Shown one piece after another: positions 9,768-19,544 of a stretch of DNA of 64,000 nucleotides (its first letter is position 1; every line of letters begins with the position of its first letter). The notes beneath the pieces were generated by a model. The model did not search any database. It was not told the DNA's origin and saw nothing but the letters and a program-made list of their open reading frames with translations. The position numbers and the translations under genes were made by a program. The DNA is from Sulfobacillus acidophilus DSM 10332 (GTDB lineage Bacteria; Bacillota; Sulfobacillia; Sulfobacillales; Sulfobacillaceae): NCBI GenBank assembly GCA_000237975.1, contig CP003180.1, forward strand, positions 1 to 64,000. The letters are read 5' to 3'.

Positions 9768-10877
9768 CTAACATCCAGGATGTCCCTGCGCGCCCGTCAG
9801 CGTCTGCAGCCGCTCGGCCAACGGATACGGCGGCAGGGTGCGCAGGGTAACCCGAATGGCGCTGAGTTTTTTCTGGTAGCGCCGCCGGTCCACTTCGTGC
9901 GCCAGCCGTTGCTCGCGCCAGACCCGCCAGGCCGCGAGAAGGAGCTTCCGGGCCACCGCCACAATCGTCCGCCGTTTGCCCAGCCGCGGTAAGACCCGGT
10001 CATAGAACGCGCGGAGGGGGTTGTCCCGTGCGCGAATCGCCCACCAAGCCGCTTCGACCAGGATCTGGCGCAGAATCGCCGGGCCGTGGTGGCTGATATG
10101 CCCGCGCCAATCGGCTTCCCCGGATTGATGGACACTCGGATCCAGCCCGGCATACCGCCCGACTTGGCGGGCGGACCGAAAGCGCAGCGGATCCCCCAGC
10201 CAGGCCCAGACCACCGCGGCCGTCCACGCCCCCAAGCCGGGCACGCTCCAGAGCCAGGCCATCTCGGGCCGGTCCTGCAAGCGCCGCAGAATCTCGCTCC
10301 GCAAGCGCTCGCCTTCCTGGTGGGCCTGCTCGGCCATCGTCAGTGCACTCGTGAAGATCATTTGCAGCGTCTCGTCGAGTTCCGTCGCATGGGCCGCCAG
10401 CCAGTCCCGCAAGGCCACCGTCCGCGGGACCGCATAGCCTGCGCGGATCAAGAGATTCCGCGCGCGATTGCGCCACGCCGTCTCCTGCTGGCGGCAAGCC
10501 CGGACTTGGGTGATCAACGCCCGAATGGCCCGAACCTCCGTGGGCGGCACCCACACCTGAACCCGAGTGTACGTGCCGAGCGCCAGCCGTTCGGCGTCAA
10601 TCCGGTCCGTGTGCCGCCCGGCGCCTAGTCCTTTCAGGCCGGCCGGATGAATGACGACCACTTGACCCGCGTGGTTGATCAGGCGATCATAGATCGTGAA
10701 CGCATTTCCGGTCGCTTCGATCGCCACGGCGGTCTCCGGGGTGAGCCGCGTGGCGAGAAACCGGGCCCACTCTTCGGGCGTGTTGGAAAACCGGAAATGC
10801 GTCCCTTTTTGGCCAGGTTGAAAGACATAGCCATGAATATAATTTTTATGCAAATCCAACCCCATAAACTGTGTCAT
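9768..10877 (-). CDS. IS110-family transposase
   Basis: RuvC-like DEDD N-terminal domain (MGLDLHKNYI, then EATGNA and DRIDAERLA) and a C-terminal transposase_20 domain (LWSVPGLGAWTAA, GRYAGLDPSVHQSG). ATG 10877 is chosen because AGGAGG lies just upstream on the minus strand; the frame is open further. About 369 residues, full length. The last codons end 10 bp from the IS3 right end. Confidence 0.92.
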   Translation of the reverse strand: MTQFMGLDLHKNYIHGYVFQPGQKGTHFRFSNTPEEWARFLATRLTPETAVAIEATGNAFTIYDRLINHAGQVVVIHPAGLKGLGAGRHTDRIDAERLALGTYTRVQVWVPPTEVRAIRALITQVRACRQQETAWRNRARNLLIRAGYAVPRTVALRDWLAAHATELDETLQMIFTSALTMAEQAHQEGERLRSEILRRLQDRPEMAWLWSVPGLGAWTAAVVWAWLGDPLRFRSARQVGRYAGLDPSVHQSGEADWRGHISHHGPAILRQILVEAAWWAIRARDNPLRAFYDRVLPRLGKRRTIVAVARKLLLAAWRVWREQRLAHEVDRRRYQKKLSAIRVTLRTLPPYPLAERLQTLTGAQGHPGC

Positions 10878-11180
10878 GGGGGACGTCCTCCTTTCTTCTG
10901 CTTGGTGTTCCCGATGTCTTGATGTTCCGTGCCTGTTGGCATTCACGTATCCGAGTCTCCGGTCGCTGCCGGCTCATGTGGGCGGTGCGCCGAGCGGAAC
11001 TCACTCACACACACCAAGCGAACCGCTGCGTCGAGTGCAGGTCCAGGTAAAAGCCGAGTCGTTCCGCTCCGCGACATCGCACGGCTCACCCACGAAGTAC
11101 CGAGCAGTTCGACGGATCGCTCGCCGATTCCTGCGCCGCACCCCGGGGCTTGATTCCCATCATACCCACACACAAATTAG
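10878..11180 (-). ncRNA. IS110 5' non-coding region, candidate bridge RNA
   Basis: About 300 nt without a gene precede the IS110 transposase. In the IS110 group (e.g. IS621) the bridge RNA that specifies target and donor is encoded upstream of the transposase. Location and length fit; no structure was computed, so the call is by position only. Confidence 0.4.
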
Positions 11181-11336
11181 GGCTTGATCGTTAACAGGTA
11201 TTTTCGGATTAAACGATAAATACAAATTCCAAAGCCGCGATTCGGCGGGACGATTTATTACTGCATCGTGGGTGAAAGAGGATAGGCAAATAGAACCGGT
11301 TATTAACGATGTTAAGCAATTGTTGTCACGATCGTC
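11181..11336. other. AT-rich intergenic stretch
   Basis: AT-rich sequence between the IS110 element and the IS21 left end. No gene seen. It may be native DNA of the disrupted signalling locus. Confidence 0.3.
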
Positions 11337-12903
11337 TGTATATCGTCAAATAGAAATGGACAGTTTCAGCACTGAAAGTCCTCAGTTTCAGCATCTGAAA
11401 TTCCCCACTTTCAGCATTTAAAAGTTGGAAGTGATTTTCTCGTCTCGTTAGGGTTAAAGGGGCCATGAGCTCAACACCTGCGAGAGGAGCCGGGATGTGA
11501 AAAATATGAAAGAAATTGAGCGCATGGTGACGATGTTTTCGGAAGGGTATGCGATTGCCGCCATTGCCGAAACGCTCCATGTCGACCGTAAGACCGTTCG
11601 TAAGTATGTCTACCAGGAAGACTTTTCGGAACCGTTTCCCCAGAGGACCGGCCGCAAGTCTCCGCTTGATCCCTTCAAACCGACGATTCAAGCCTGGCTG
11701 GCGGAGGATGCCCGCGTGCGCTATAAGCAACGGCATACCGCTGAACGCGTGTACCAACGCCTTCAAGACGAATATGGGGACCGCTTTACGTGTTCCTATT
11801 CCACGGTGCAACGCTATATCAAACAGCTGCGGGCCGAGCGGCCCGCGCAATCGACGGGCACCCTCGAACTCGAGTGGCATCCCGGGACCGCGCAAGTTGA
11901 TTTCGGGACGGCTGACATCTATTGGCAACCCGGGGATACTCTGGTCCACGCAGTCAAATATCTGGTCGTAAGCTTTCCCTTCAGTAATGCGGCCTTGTGG
12001 CAATATTTCCCGGGGGAAACCGCGGAATGTGTCGTGCACGGCCTTCAGGCTATTTGGCAACGGATTGGCGGCGTACCGTCTCGCGTCATATTCGATAATG
12101 CGACCGGGATTGGCCGTCGGATCGGGGAGGTGATCCGATACGCCGAGCTCTTTGAGCGATTTAAGGTCCACTATGGGTTCGATGCGACGTTTTGCAATCC
12201 GGATGCGGGGCACGAAAAGGGCAATGTGGAGGCGAATATCGGCTACTTGCGCCGCCATGTGATGGTGCCCCCGCCGATTTTACAGAGTTGGGACGGGGCG
12301 AATGACGCCGCCTTAGCGCAGGCCCCCACACTCTGGACACGGCCGCACTACAAAAAGGGATTGCCCATTGCCGAGCTTTTTGAAACGGATCGGAAAGCCT
12401 TACGGGCCTTACCGACGAACCCGTTTCACCCCGTGCGCTATCTACGGGTCCAGACAGACGGATACGGGAAGTTTCGCTTGGATGCCCATCACTGGTATTC
12501 TTCCGGACCGGAGTGGGCGCGACAAGAGTTGGTGGTGGCAATCGGCGCGTTCACCGTGGTGCCCTACACACCCGATGGCACGCCGATTACCCGTCATGAT
12601 CGACAATACGGCGAGACTCGGACCGACACCATCGACCCCCGTACCACCCTGCACCGATTATCACGGAGTCCCGGGGCTTTCCGCAATAGTCCTCTGCGCG
12701 GAAACTTACCGGAGCCCTTGGTGACCACATTGGATACCTATGCTCGCCAAGACCTCAAAGGCTGCCTTCAGGCACTGGCTGACGTGACGGAACGTTACGG
12801 ATTCGATTTGGCGATTCAAGCGCTGGAGAACGCCGTGCAACACCACCAAATTGCTTACCCCGATATTCTTGTGCGCGCCGCCCGAATGGCGGAGTGGCCC
12901 TAG
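11337..12903 (+). mobile_element. IS21-family element, truncated after istA
   Basis: The left end TGTATATCGTCAAATAG is followed by several TTTCAGCA/TTTCAGCAT repeats. Only istA is present; istB and the right end are missing, and the next base belongs to the ATPase-like gene. Confidence 0.8.
11497..12903 (+). CDS. istA: IS21 IstA, second type, C-terminus truncated
   Basis: Related to the IstA at 1117 (AETLHVDRKTVRKYVY helix-turn-helix; QVDFGTAD; FDNATG; HEKGNVEANI). It stops after about 468 residues without the C-terminal tail of the first copy, because the junction with native DNA supplies the TAG. GTG 11497 follows GAGAGGAG. Without IstB this element cannot move alone. Confidence 0.85.
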   Translation: MKNMKEIERMVTMFSEGYAIAAIAETLHVDRKTVRKYVYQEDFSEPFPQRTGRKSPLDPFKPTIQAWLAEDARVRYKQRHTAERVYQRLQDEYGDRFTCSYSTVQRYIKQLRAERPAQSTGTLELEWHPGTAQVDFGTADIYWQPGDTLVHAVKYLVVSFPFSNAALWQYFPGETAECVVHGLQAIWQRIGGVPSRVIFDNATGIGRRIGEVIRYAELFERFKVHYGFDATFCNPDAGHEKGNVEANIGYLRRHVMVPPPILQSWDGANDAALAQAPTLWTRPHYKKGLPIAELFETDRKALRALPTNPFHPVRYLRVQTDGYGKFRLDAHHWYSSGPEWARQELVVAIGAFTVVPYTPDGTPITRHDRQYGETRTDTIDPRTTLHRLSRSPGAFRNSPLRGNLPEPLVTTLDTYARQDLKGCLQALADVTERYGFDLAIQALENAVQHHQIAYPDILVRAARMAEWP

Positions 12904-13405
12904 TGGAATACAATGGGCAACATCTTGGTCTATTAACGAACTGTTAGGGAACGTGTTAATTCATGCTAAAGCTCGATCGGGAGGAGTTGTTTTTGCTCAA
13001 ACATGGTCGTCAAACTGCACCGGCTCAATCGCAGTTTGCGATGCAGGAATAGGCATTTATGGTTCGGTTCAAGATCGAAAAGAGTGTTCCGACATTGAAG
13101 CGCTACAGCTGGCTTTTGACCAGGGATGGACTTCAAAGCCAGGGGGAGATGGAAAGGGGAACGGTCTTTATCTCTTAAGCCAAATTGTTTCTAGCGGACA
13201 CGGTCACCGACTTACCGTCATCAGCGGAAAGGCTGTTATGATACTAAGAGAAGGTGGAAAGAGAGAGTATATTAATTTACCTTTTTCTTGGCCAGGAACG
13301 AGCATCTGTCTCACACTTGACTTTAACGTCCCAATCGAAATGGAAAGCATACTCGGCCATGAGGATTATCTTGACGACGATTTCTGGGGCGTATTCAGTG
13401 ATTAG
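12904..13405 (+). pseudogene. HATPase (GHKL) domain protein, N-terminus lost
   Basis: The frame carries the N box (SINELLGNVLIHA), G1 (CDAGIGIYG) and G2 (GDGKGNGLYLLSQIV) of a GHKL ATPase, then ~70 C-terminal residues ending in acidic DDDFWGVFSD. Everything upstream of the N box is replaced by the IS21 remnant, so no native start remains. AT-richer composition matches the STAS-like gene at 5255. It ends 11 nt before the DUF4325 gene, so the two form an operon. Confidence 0.75.
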
Positions 13406-13416
13406 GAGGGTGTATT

Positions 13417-13722
13417 ATGTCCACCGTTTCGGATTTTCCCATGACGCGCATCAGGGTTCATGATTGGATGAGTACGGACATCCTTGGCAGCCGAGAACAG
13501 GGGCGAAGACTTCGCGGTCTTTTGGTTGACCACATTCATCGTCAGGATCCCGTGACTCTCGACTTTCGGCAGATTGATGTGATGACCAGTGCCTTCGCAG
13601 ACGAATGTTTTGGGAAATTATGGGATAGTTTTGACCACCAGGTTATTCGACGCACGATTGTCCTCACCGGACTTAGCGGAAACAATCCCGCCATTTTTCG
13701 ATTCGTTCTCCGCCATCGGTGA
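13417..13722 (+). CDS. STAS-like DUF4325 family protein
   Basis: 101 residues. VTLDFRQIDVMTSAFADECFG matches the DUF4325 (STAS-like) pattern, a family usually found beside a HATPase protein. ATG 13417 has AGGAGG about 8 nt upstream. It is the intact third member of the disrupted STAS/ATPase/DUF4325 locus. The exact role is unknown. Confidence 0.7.
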   Translation: MSTVSDFPMTRIRVHDWMSTDILGSREQGRRLRGLLVDHIHRQDPVTLDFRQIDVMTSAFADECFGKLWDSFDHQVIRRTIVLTGLSGNNPAIFRFVLRHR

Positions 13723-14187
13723 ACGTTTTTCGCCCTATAGTTGCTAACTTCTAGATTCTCTGCTCCATAAGTGGCCGTCGTTACTCCTTTGCTCCCGAAT
13801 CGTTCCGTCACGGATGCTGGGGCGAAGCTCGCTACCGCGCTTTGTCCGTTTCCTGTTTTTGGGCATCGAAACCCGCGTGGTGATCGGCGAATCTGAAGTC
13901 GTGAGCCGCACAGTCGCGACAAGAATTCCAGAGGGGGACCGATGTCCGGAAGCGGCAACGAATGGCGAGAACTGTTATTCACCATGATCGTCGGGGGTGT
14001 TAGCGATGGTCTCCATGATCATCGGCTGTATCCCCATGTCTTGGTTTGCCCGAATCGGCAGTGCCCGATGCGGTCTGCGGACCCTAACGCCGCGCATGGC
14101 ACCTGGCGCTTTTTGCGACCCCGCTCGCCAAGATGGACAAGAGGGGTCCACTGCATGACGGGAGTCCTCGTTCACCGGCCCGCTCGA
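13723..14187. other. intergenic stretch, no supported gene
   Basis: About 460 bp. A plus-strand open frame starts at 13942 but runs deep into the antisense of the hydrolase gene, so I do not call it. The segment may be a junction between the signalling locus and the efflux operon. Confidence 0.35.
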
Positions 14188-15117
14188 TTATCGCCCCGGA
14201 TCAGTGGCGTGGATCCATCCCCAGGCGCGGGGCACCCCGCTTTCGGCGCGTCCCGTCCCACTCGCGCCAGATTTCCACGCCAGGGTCCCCGGGACGACGC
14301 GCGATGTAAAGGTGGCCACTGTCGCCGCCAGTATCTCGGCATAATCTCCGGTTAAGGCATGGTGCGCCTCGGGGTACTCATGGATCTCCACGGGTCCGGG
14401 CACCTGGGTTAAAACCTGTCGGGTCACACGATGATCAACAACCCGATCCGCGCCCCCAAGCATGACCAGAAGCGGCGGGGACACCGCCGAGGCCCCTTGA
14501 ATTGCGGCGTCCTGGGCCGCCAGCAATTCGCCCAAAAATCGCAGCGGATAGCGATGAATCGCGAGGGAATCCGTCCGCACGATGGCCGGGAGATCCGGGT
14601 GGCCGGAAACCCCGTTGATTCCCATGGGACGCAACGACCGTAACCCCGGGACCAGCATCGATCCCCACGCAATGGCCCGGCGCAGGGCTGGGCTGAGCGA
14701 GGCCTGCAGCGCAAAGGCGGGGGCGCTGAGGACAAGCCCTTCAAGGGGCAGGGGCTCTTGCGCGGCCAAAAACGCGAGAAGCCCGCCAAAACTTTCTCCC
14801 CCGAGATAGAGGGGCAACCTATCGGTTTCGGCTTGCATGGCGTCCACGAGACGGCGGATATCGGCCAGATAGTCCGTATAAGCTTGCACCGTGCCCCGGG
14901 GTCCTCCGGACCGTCCATGGCCTCGCAAATCCGGCAGCCACACCCCGAAGCCTTCGGACGCCAAAGCCAGGGCCCAGGGCAAATAATATTCCGAATGCAC
15001 CAGAGACCCATGGAGAAAAAGCACCCAGGCTCGGGGGGCCTCCGGCGTCACCTGCCGGACAAACAGGGGCGGATGCCCCGGTTCCCGAAGAAATTGCGCG
15101 TGTAACCGCAGGTTCAT
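14188..15117 (-). CDS. alpha/beta hydrolase (monoacylglycerol-lipase-like)
   Basis: About 309 residues. Oxyanion-hole motif FLHGSLVHSEYY, LPDLRGHGRSGG, nucleophile elbow GGESFGG (Ser), Asp in MLGGADRVVDH and His in YPEAHHALTGD make a complete catalytic triad of the serine-aminopeptidase/MGLL-like group. ATG 15117 overlaps the TGA of the upstream MFS gene (ATGA), so the two are translationally coupled. It is the last gene of the tetR-MFS-hydrolase operon and may process a substrate linked to the exporter; the substrate is unknown. Confidence 0.85.
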   Translation of the reverse strand: MNLRLHAQFLREPGHPPLFVRQVTPEAPRAWVLFLHGSLVHSEYYLPWALALASEGFGVWLPDLRGHGRSGGPRGTVQAYTDYLADIRRLVDAMQAETDRLPLYLGGESFGGLLAFLAAQEPLPLEGLVLSAPAFALQASLSPALRRAIAWGSMLVPGLRSLRPMGINGVSGHPDLPAIVRTDSLAIHRYPLRFLGELLAAQDAAIQGASAVSPPLLVMLGGADRVVDHRVTRQVLTQVPGPVEIHEYPEAHHALTGDYAEILAATVATFTSRVVPGTLAWKSGASGTGRAESGVPRAWGWIHATDPGR

Positions 15118-16667
15118 GTCACACCTCCCGGCTCCCCAAGGGCCGTATGACGCGCGTCGGGGGGACGCAAGACCTGCCGTGAGCCCCAGAGCCACAGCGC
15201 GGGCCCGATCCCGATCACAGCGGCCACGGCCGCGGCACCGAACGCATTATGAAACGCCCAGAGCGTGGCCGTTTGTTGCAGCTGGTGGGCCATCATCGTC
15301 AGCGCCCAGACGTGGGCCTGGGCCGGAGACAGTCCGTGGGCGATGCCTTGCTGTTGCCAAGCCGCCAAGCGGGCCTGGGCGCGAAAATTGGTCACGGTGA
15401 CCGTGCTCGCCAATTGGGTCCAATAGACGGGTTCACGCATTTGAATGATGGTGGTATAGAGCGCCACGCCTAACGCACTGCCCACTTGGCGCATGAGATT
15501 GAGCATCGCCGACCCCTGATTCATCCAGGCGGGCGGCAAACTTCCGTATGCCACGGTAATCGCCGGCATAATCCCGAGGCCTAACCCTGCTCCAATCACG
15601 CTGACCCAGAGCCGGAGCCACCCCGCGTCCCACGAGAGGCCCAAATGCATCAGCTGAGCGGTGCCGAGGCCCATCACGGTCAATCCGAGACTCGTCAACC
15701 CCACTGCCCCCAATCGGGGCAACAACAGGCCGCTCAGAGGAATGGTGATCGCAGCACTGAGTACCAGAGGGATCAAGGTCATCCCGGTATCCATGGGGCC
15801 GAGTCCCCCGACGGTTTCTAAAAAGACGGGAAGCAAATAGAGCACCCCAAAGAGTCCCATCATGGTGAAAAAGGTCACGACGTTGGCACTCGAATACCAT
15901 CGCAACCGCAGAATCCGGAGGTCAAAGAGGGGCGACGGATGGCGTGCCTCCCAGAGACCAAACAATGCCAGGGAAAAGATCGCGATCTGTAATAGTAGCA
16001 CAATTTCCAGGGAGCCCCATCCCGCCGTCGGTCCATTGCTCAGGGCCACCAGCAACGAGGCAAACCCGATAGCAGCGAGGACGAACCCGCCCAGATCTAG
16101 GGGTTTGCGCGTGGTGGGGAATTCCTGTAACGCCCGCAAGGCGGCAATGAACGCGACGATTCCGATCGGCACATTAATCCAAAACACGTCACGCCAGGTG
16201 TGGAATTGAACGAACCAGCCGCCGATGGTGGGGCCCAACGCGGGGGCGGCTAACAGCGGAAGGCCCATCAACCCCAAGGCCAACGCCCGTTCTTCGGGCG
16301 CAAATGTGACACTGACGATAGACAACGCCAGCGGCATGATCATGCCCCCGCCAATCCCTTGAAGAATCCGAAAGGCAATGAGGCTGGGAAGACTCCAAGC
16401 GAGGCCGTTGAGGGCCGACGCCACGGTAAAGATGGCCAGGGACGCTAAATACATCCGCTTCATCCCTTGCGTGTCCGCCCAATACGCCGTAATGGGTTCA
16501 AAGACCCCAATCGTGATGAGATAGCTGGTCACGACATATTGCACCCCCTGGAGCGACGTTCCCAAATCATTTTGAATGGCCGGAATGGCCACATTCACGA
16601 TGGTCATATCCATAAGGTCCATCCAGAGGCCGAGCACCACGACGCCCAACACCAGCCACTTGCGCAT
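15114..16667 (-). CDS. MFS drug:H+ antiporter, EmrB/QacA (DHA2) type
   Basis: 517 residues, consistent with 14 membrane helices. Family features: motif D1-like LDLMDMTIVNVAIPAI-type N-terminus (here MDLMDMTIVNVAIP), FRILQGIGGGMIMP (motif C/B region) and WRDVFWINVPIG. It likely exports hydrophobic compounds across the cytoplasmic membrane. The gene lies downstream of a TetR gene, with a palindromic CTACCGGTAGGTAGG in between. Confidence 0.92.
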   Translation of the reverse strand: MRKWLVLGVVVLGLWMDLMDMTIVNVAIPAIQNDLGTSLQGVQYVVTSYLITIGVFEPITAYWADTQGMKRMYLASLAIFTVASALNGLAWSLPSLIAFRILQGIGGGMIMPLALSIVSVTFAPEERALALGLMGLPLLAAPALGPTIGGWFVQFHTWRDVFWINVPIGIVAFIAALRALQEFPTTRKPLDLGGFVLAAIGFASLLVALSNGPTAGWGSLEIVLLLQIAIFSLALFGLWEARHPSPLFDLRILRLRWYSSANVVTFFTMMGLFGVLYLLPVFLETVGGLGPMDTGMTLIPLVLSAAITIPLSGLLLPRLGAVGLTSLGLTVMGLGTAQLMHLGLSWDAGWLRLWVSVIGAGLGLGIMPAITVAYGSLPPAWMNQGSAMLNLMRQVGSALGVALYTTIIQMREPVYWTQLASTVTVTNFRAQARLAAWQQQGIAHGLSPAQAHVWALTMMAHQLQQTATLWAFHNAFGAAAVAAVIGIGPALWLWGSRQVLRPPDARHTALGEPGGVT

Positions 16668-16749
16668 GCGTCATCCCCCTTTCGAAGCCATCGTGGACCG
16701 GGCACAGCATCAAACTCATCGGGACAAGGCCCGTGAACCCTTTTCTTTC

Positions 16750-16764
16750 TACCGGTAGGTAGGT
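16750..16764. promoter_or_regulatory. probable TetR operator before the MFS gene
   Basis: CTACCGGTAGGTAGG resembles the site upstream of the tetR gene (CTACCGGTCGGTATA at 17388-17402). The pair suggests the repressor controls both its own gene and the transporter. Confidence 0.65.
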
Positions 16765-16786
16765 TCCGGGCACACCACCTCCCTTT

Positions 16787-17377
16787 TTACCCGGTCGGGT
16801 GTATCTGCCATCCGCGAACCAACGCGTCGATTTGGGTGAGTACCCGCGAGAGGTCGTACGCGTCGCCCTGAAGGATCCATCGCATCAAGAAAATGTTTAG
16901 GATGCCGAGAATGGCCAACGCGGAATAATCCGGGTCTACCGAGGGCGGCACTTCGCCACGGGTGACGCCCCGGGCTATCAGCTGGGCGACGCGTTGGCGC
17001 AACCCGTCAAAATATCCTTGCGCCATGCGCTGAATCGCTTCTTCGCCAAGTCCGAACAGTTCCCGAAAGGTCAAGGCAATCGTACTAACATCCGATTGGA
17101 AGAAGGTTACGTAGTGCCGGCAAAAGCGTTCGAGCGCCGTGCCGAGGGGAAGATCCTCCGCCAGATCGAACGAATGCACCAGCCGGTCCAGTTCATCCCG
17201 CACGAGGGCGGTATAGAGCCCTTCTTTATCGCCAAAATAGTAGTACAACGAGGGCTTGGTGGTGCCCGCGGCCTCCACAATTTCTCGCGTGGAGGTCCCC
17301 GCATAGCCTTTTCGCGCAAAAAGGCGCGTGGCGGCTTCCACGATGCGTTGCCGGACGTTATCAGCCATCGTCGTCAT
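16787..17377 (-). CDS. TetR-family regulator of the efflux operon
   Basis: 196 residues. N-terminal TetR DNA-binding domain (ATRLFARKGYAGTSTREIVEAAGTT-type; recognition helix KPSLYYYFGDKEGLY) and a ligand-binding C-terminal helical domain. ATG 17377 gives MTTMADNV; a second ATG lies three codons in. Promoter and operator are immediately upstream. It is likely the repressor of itself, the MFS gene and the hydrolase. Confidence 0.92.
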   Translation of the reverse strand: MTTMADNVRQRIVEAATRLFARKGYAGTSTREIVEAAGTTKPSLYYYFGDKEGLYTALVRDELDRLVHSFDLAEDLPLGTALERFCRHYVTFFQSDVSTIALTFRELFGLGEEAIQRMAQGYFDGLRQRVAQLIARGVTRGEVPPSVDPDYSALAILGILNIFLMRWILQGDAYDLSRVLTQIDALVRGWQIHPTG

Positions 17378-17387
17378 CCCCTTTGAT

Positions 17388-17439
17388 CTACCGGTCGGTA
17401 TACTCCTCCAATATAGTTTTCAAGAATCAAGTTTGTCAA
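17388..17439 (-). promoter_or_regulatory. promoter and operator of the tetR-MFS operon
   Basis: On the minus strand, TTGACA (17434-17439) and TATATT (17410-17415) are 18 nt apart. The palindrome CTACCGGTCGGTATA (17388-17402) lies just downstream of the -10, a position where a bound TetR protein would block transcription. Confidence 0.7.
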
Positions 17440-17563
17440 ATTCGAGGAACACTGATGAGCGACACTGAGATTTCCGGACTGTGTGGTTCAGCGAAAAAAC
17501 CCAGCCTTATCTTATCACCGCTCGATTTTCGCAAATTCTCTTACCGACAAGGGGGCTCATTGT

Positions 17564-17895
17564 ATGAATGAACCTGCAATTTCCGAGGATGCGGTCGCGC
17601 AGTCGTTGCCGACGGATCCGGGCTTGCCGGCGGTTGACCTCTGGCTGGAATATCACGGCATGGTACCCCGCGAGCACCTGTACCTTGCGACGACACGCAT
17701 CTCGTGGCGGTCGATGCGCGGTACGCCCCATTTCTGACGGGGGTGTCCAATCTTCTGGCATCCCCGTATCGGGAGGGGTGGTTGCTGGCCGCGTTTGACG
17801 GGCCGCGGCTCGTCGCAGCGGTCCTGAGTTTGCGCCACGTCCTGGCGGCTGACGCCGTGGGTCGGGCTGCGGAGGTCCTCGCGACGCCTGTGTGA
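17564..17895 (+). pseudogene. frameshifted small hypothetical gene
   Basis: ATG 17564 starts a frame (MNEPAISEDAVAQSLP...) that ends at 17737. The natural continuation (DDTHLVAVDARYAPFLTG...) lies in another frame and ends at 17895. The shift is near 17690. GC-rich and in the style of the orphan genes at 19545-22801. Function unknown. Confidence 0.5.
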
Positions 17896-17937
17896 CCCGG
17901 CTGACCGCCGGGTGTCGTGCCGCGCATTCGTTCTGCG

Positions 17938-19405
17938 AAAGACGGTCTATGTCAAGGATGTGGATAACATCGATGAGTGATGACGGATTGTCAGGGCGCG
18001 TGGAGGCCGCGCGACACGGAGCGGTCACCCGTGGGCGATCGCCAACGTGCAAAACTAGGGCTCCCCGGGTTACGCGGCGTGCCGGGCCCGGTCGGCTAAG
18101 AACCGAGCTTCGTCGTAAGACTGGCGGGTTTTCCACATTCGGAACAGAATCCGCAACCAGACGTTGGCTAAGGCCCGGAGGGCCGCATGGTGACCATGTC
18201 CTCGCGCCCGGTATTGGTCGTAATATTGTCGGGCCCACCCACACCGGGACAAGGAGGTGAAGGCGACTTGATGGATTGTCGCCCGCAAACGCTTATCGCA
18301 GGCACGGCGCATGTGCACGCGTTTGAGCTTGCCGCTTTGGTACAGGACCGGACTCGTGCCCGCCAAGGCTTGAACGGCCTCTGCCCGTTCAAACCGGTCC
18401 CGGTCGGGACCGAACCCGGCCTGGAGACGAGCCCCCAACGTGACGGCCACGCCGGGCAGGCTCATCCAGAGGTCAGCATCCGGGCTCGCCAAAAAAAGCT
18501 CTTCGAGATGCTTCTGCAACGCCCGTTGCTCGGTCTGCAACGCTTGCAGCTGGGCGACCAGGGCGCGGACGGCCCAGACCTGGGCGCGGCGTTTGCCCGG
18601 CGACGCCTCCAAGACGCGTTGCTGCAGGATCCCCCAGATACGCGGGGCCTCTTGGGCCGCTCGGGGGTATCGGTGCTGCCGCAGCCACGTTATCAGATCG
18701 CTGACGGTCAGTTGACGCGCGTCCTGGGGGTCGGGCCATGCGGCCAAAAACGCCAAGGCCACGGGCCGGCCGATGTCGGCAAACGCGGCCAGCACTTGAG
18801 GATAATAGCTCTTCAGGGCGGCCGTCAATTGATTCGTCAAACGGGTGGTTTGGTGGGTCAACGTTTCGTCGATTCGGGTCAACTGGCGCAATTCGACCCA
18901 GTCCTCGTCCGCGGTCCGTCCAGCCCAATCGAGCCAAAATGGCGGCATCCAGGCGATCGGTTTTCGCCCCCGAGGGCTTGCGTCGCGCATCGGACACTTT
19001 GGGATTGACCGGGTAGACCCAAAAACCCGTCGTACTCAACCAATCGACCACCAAGCCTTGCGACGTCTCGATCACGACATGCACGTCCGTGCGGACGTGC
19101 TGCGCCCATTCGAGCAGCCGGCCTTCCAGTGTCTCCAGCGCGTCTCGGGTGTGGGCGACTTGCCCGACCCACAGGGTATGGCCGGGCTGGTCTTGCACGA
19201 CCACGTCGTGATGCCCGTCCGCCCAGTCCCAACCGACGACAATTTCCATCCTCGCATCCTCCTTCGTCAGGGGTTCCCAGGACACACGAGTCTTATTTCT
19301 CACCAGCCTTGGTCGCATCGGACAGGTCGACCGGTCTATGAGTGGTTCCTGGGGTCACAAGGTATCCCGGAAAAGCCAATCTTTCCGAAGCGATCGGGTC
19401 GCGAG
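17938..19405 (-). mobile_element. IS110-family element, copy 1 of a pair (defective)
   Basis: Left boundary set by the sequence GAAAGACGGTCTATGTCAAG shared with 49899, right by a segment shared with 51285-51333 (TCCCGGAAA...TCGCGAG). The transposase is frameshifted; see the separate entry. Confidence 0.75.
18070..19249 (-). pseudogene. IS110-family transposase, 26-bp deletion
   Basis: N-terminal DEDD domain from ATG 19249 (MEIVVGWDWADGHHDVVV) and the C-terminal domain (MSLPGVAVTLGARL) are in different frames. Compared with the copy at 50019-51176, a net 26 bp are missing near 18905-18918, removing the segment after LARLGWTDR. The second copy has different lesions, so neither makes a full transposase. 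Confidence 0.85.
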
Positions 19406-19412
19406 GAGTGCA

Positions 19413-19543
19413 AGCTTTTTCCGGGAACGATGACGTCCATCGATTTCTATGATGGACAAAAGCGTAGGACGAGATCCAGTGGCTCGTCACAATTTTTGGA
19501 CCAAGTTATCCACCACTGAGATTAACAAATAAGGAGTGCTGTA
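19413..19543 (+). repeat. 131-bp repeat, copy A, ends at a ribosome-binding site
   Basis: Closely matches 54444-54575. It contains a hairpin GTCCATC...GATGGAC, a single DnaA-box-like TTATCCACC and an AAGGAGTG that serves as the ribosome-binding site of the next gene. Both copies lie at the outer side of an IS110 element and directly before a gene. Confidence 0.75.
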
Positions 19544-19544
19544 G

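Noticed and set aside
13942-14355. Plus-strand open frame of 137 codons
   Set aside because: Second half is antisense to the hydrolase; Arg/Pro/Gly-rich; no ribosome-binding site of note.
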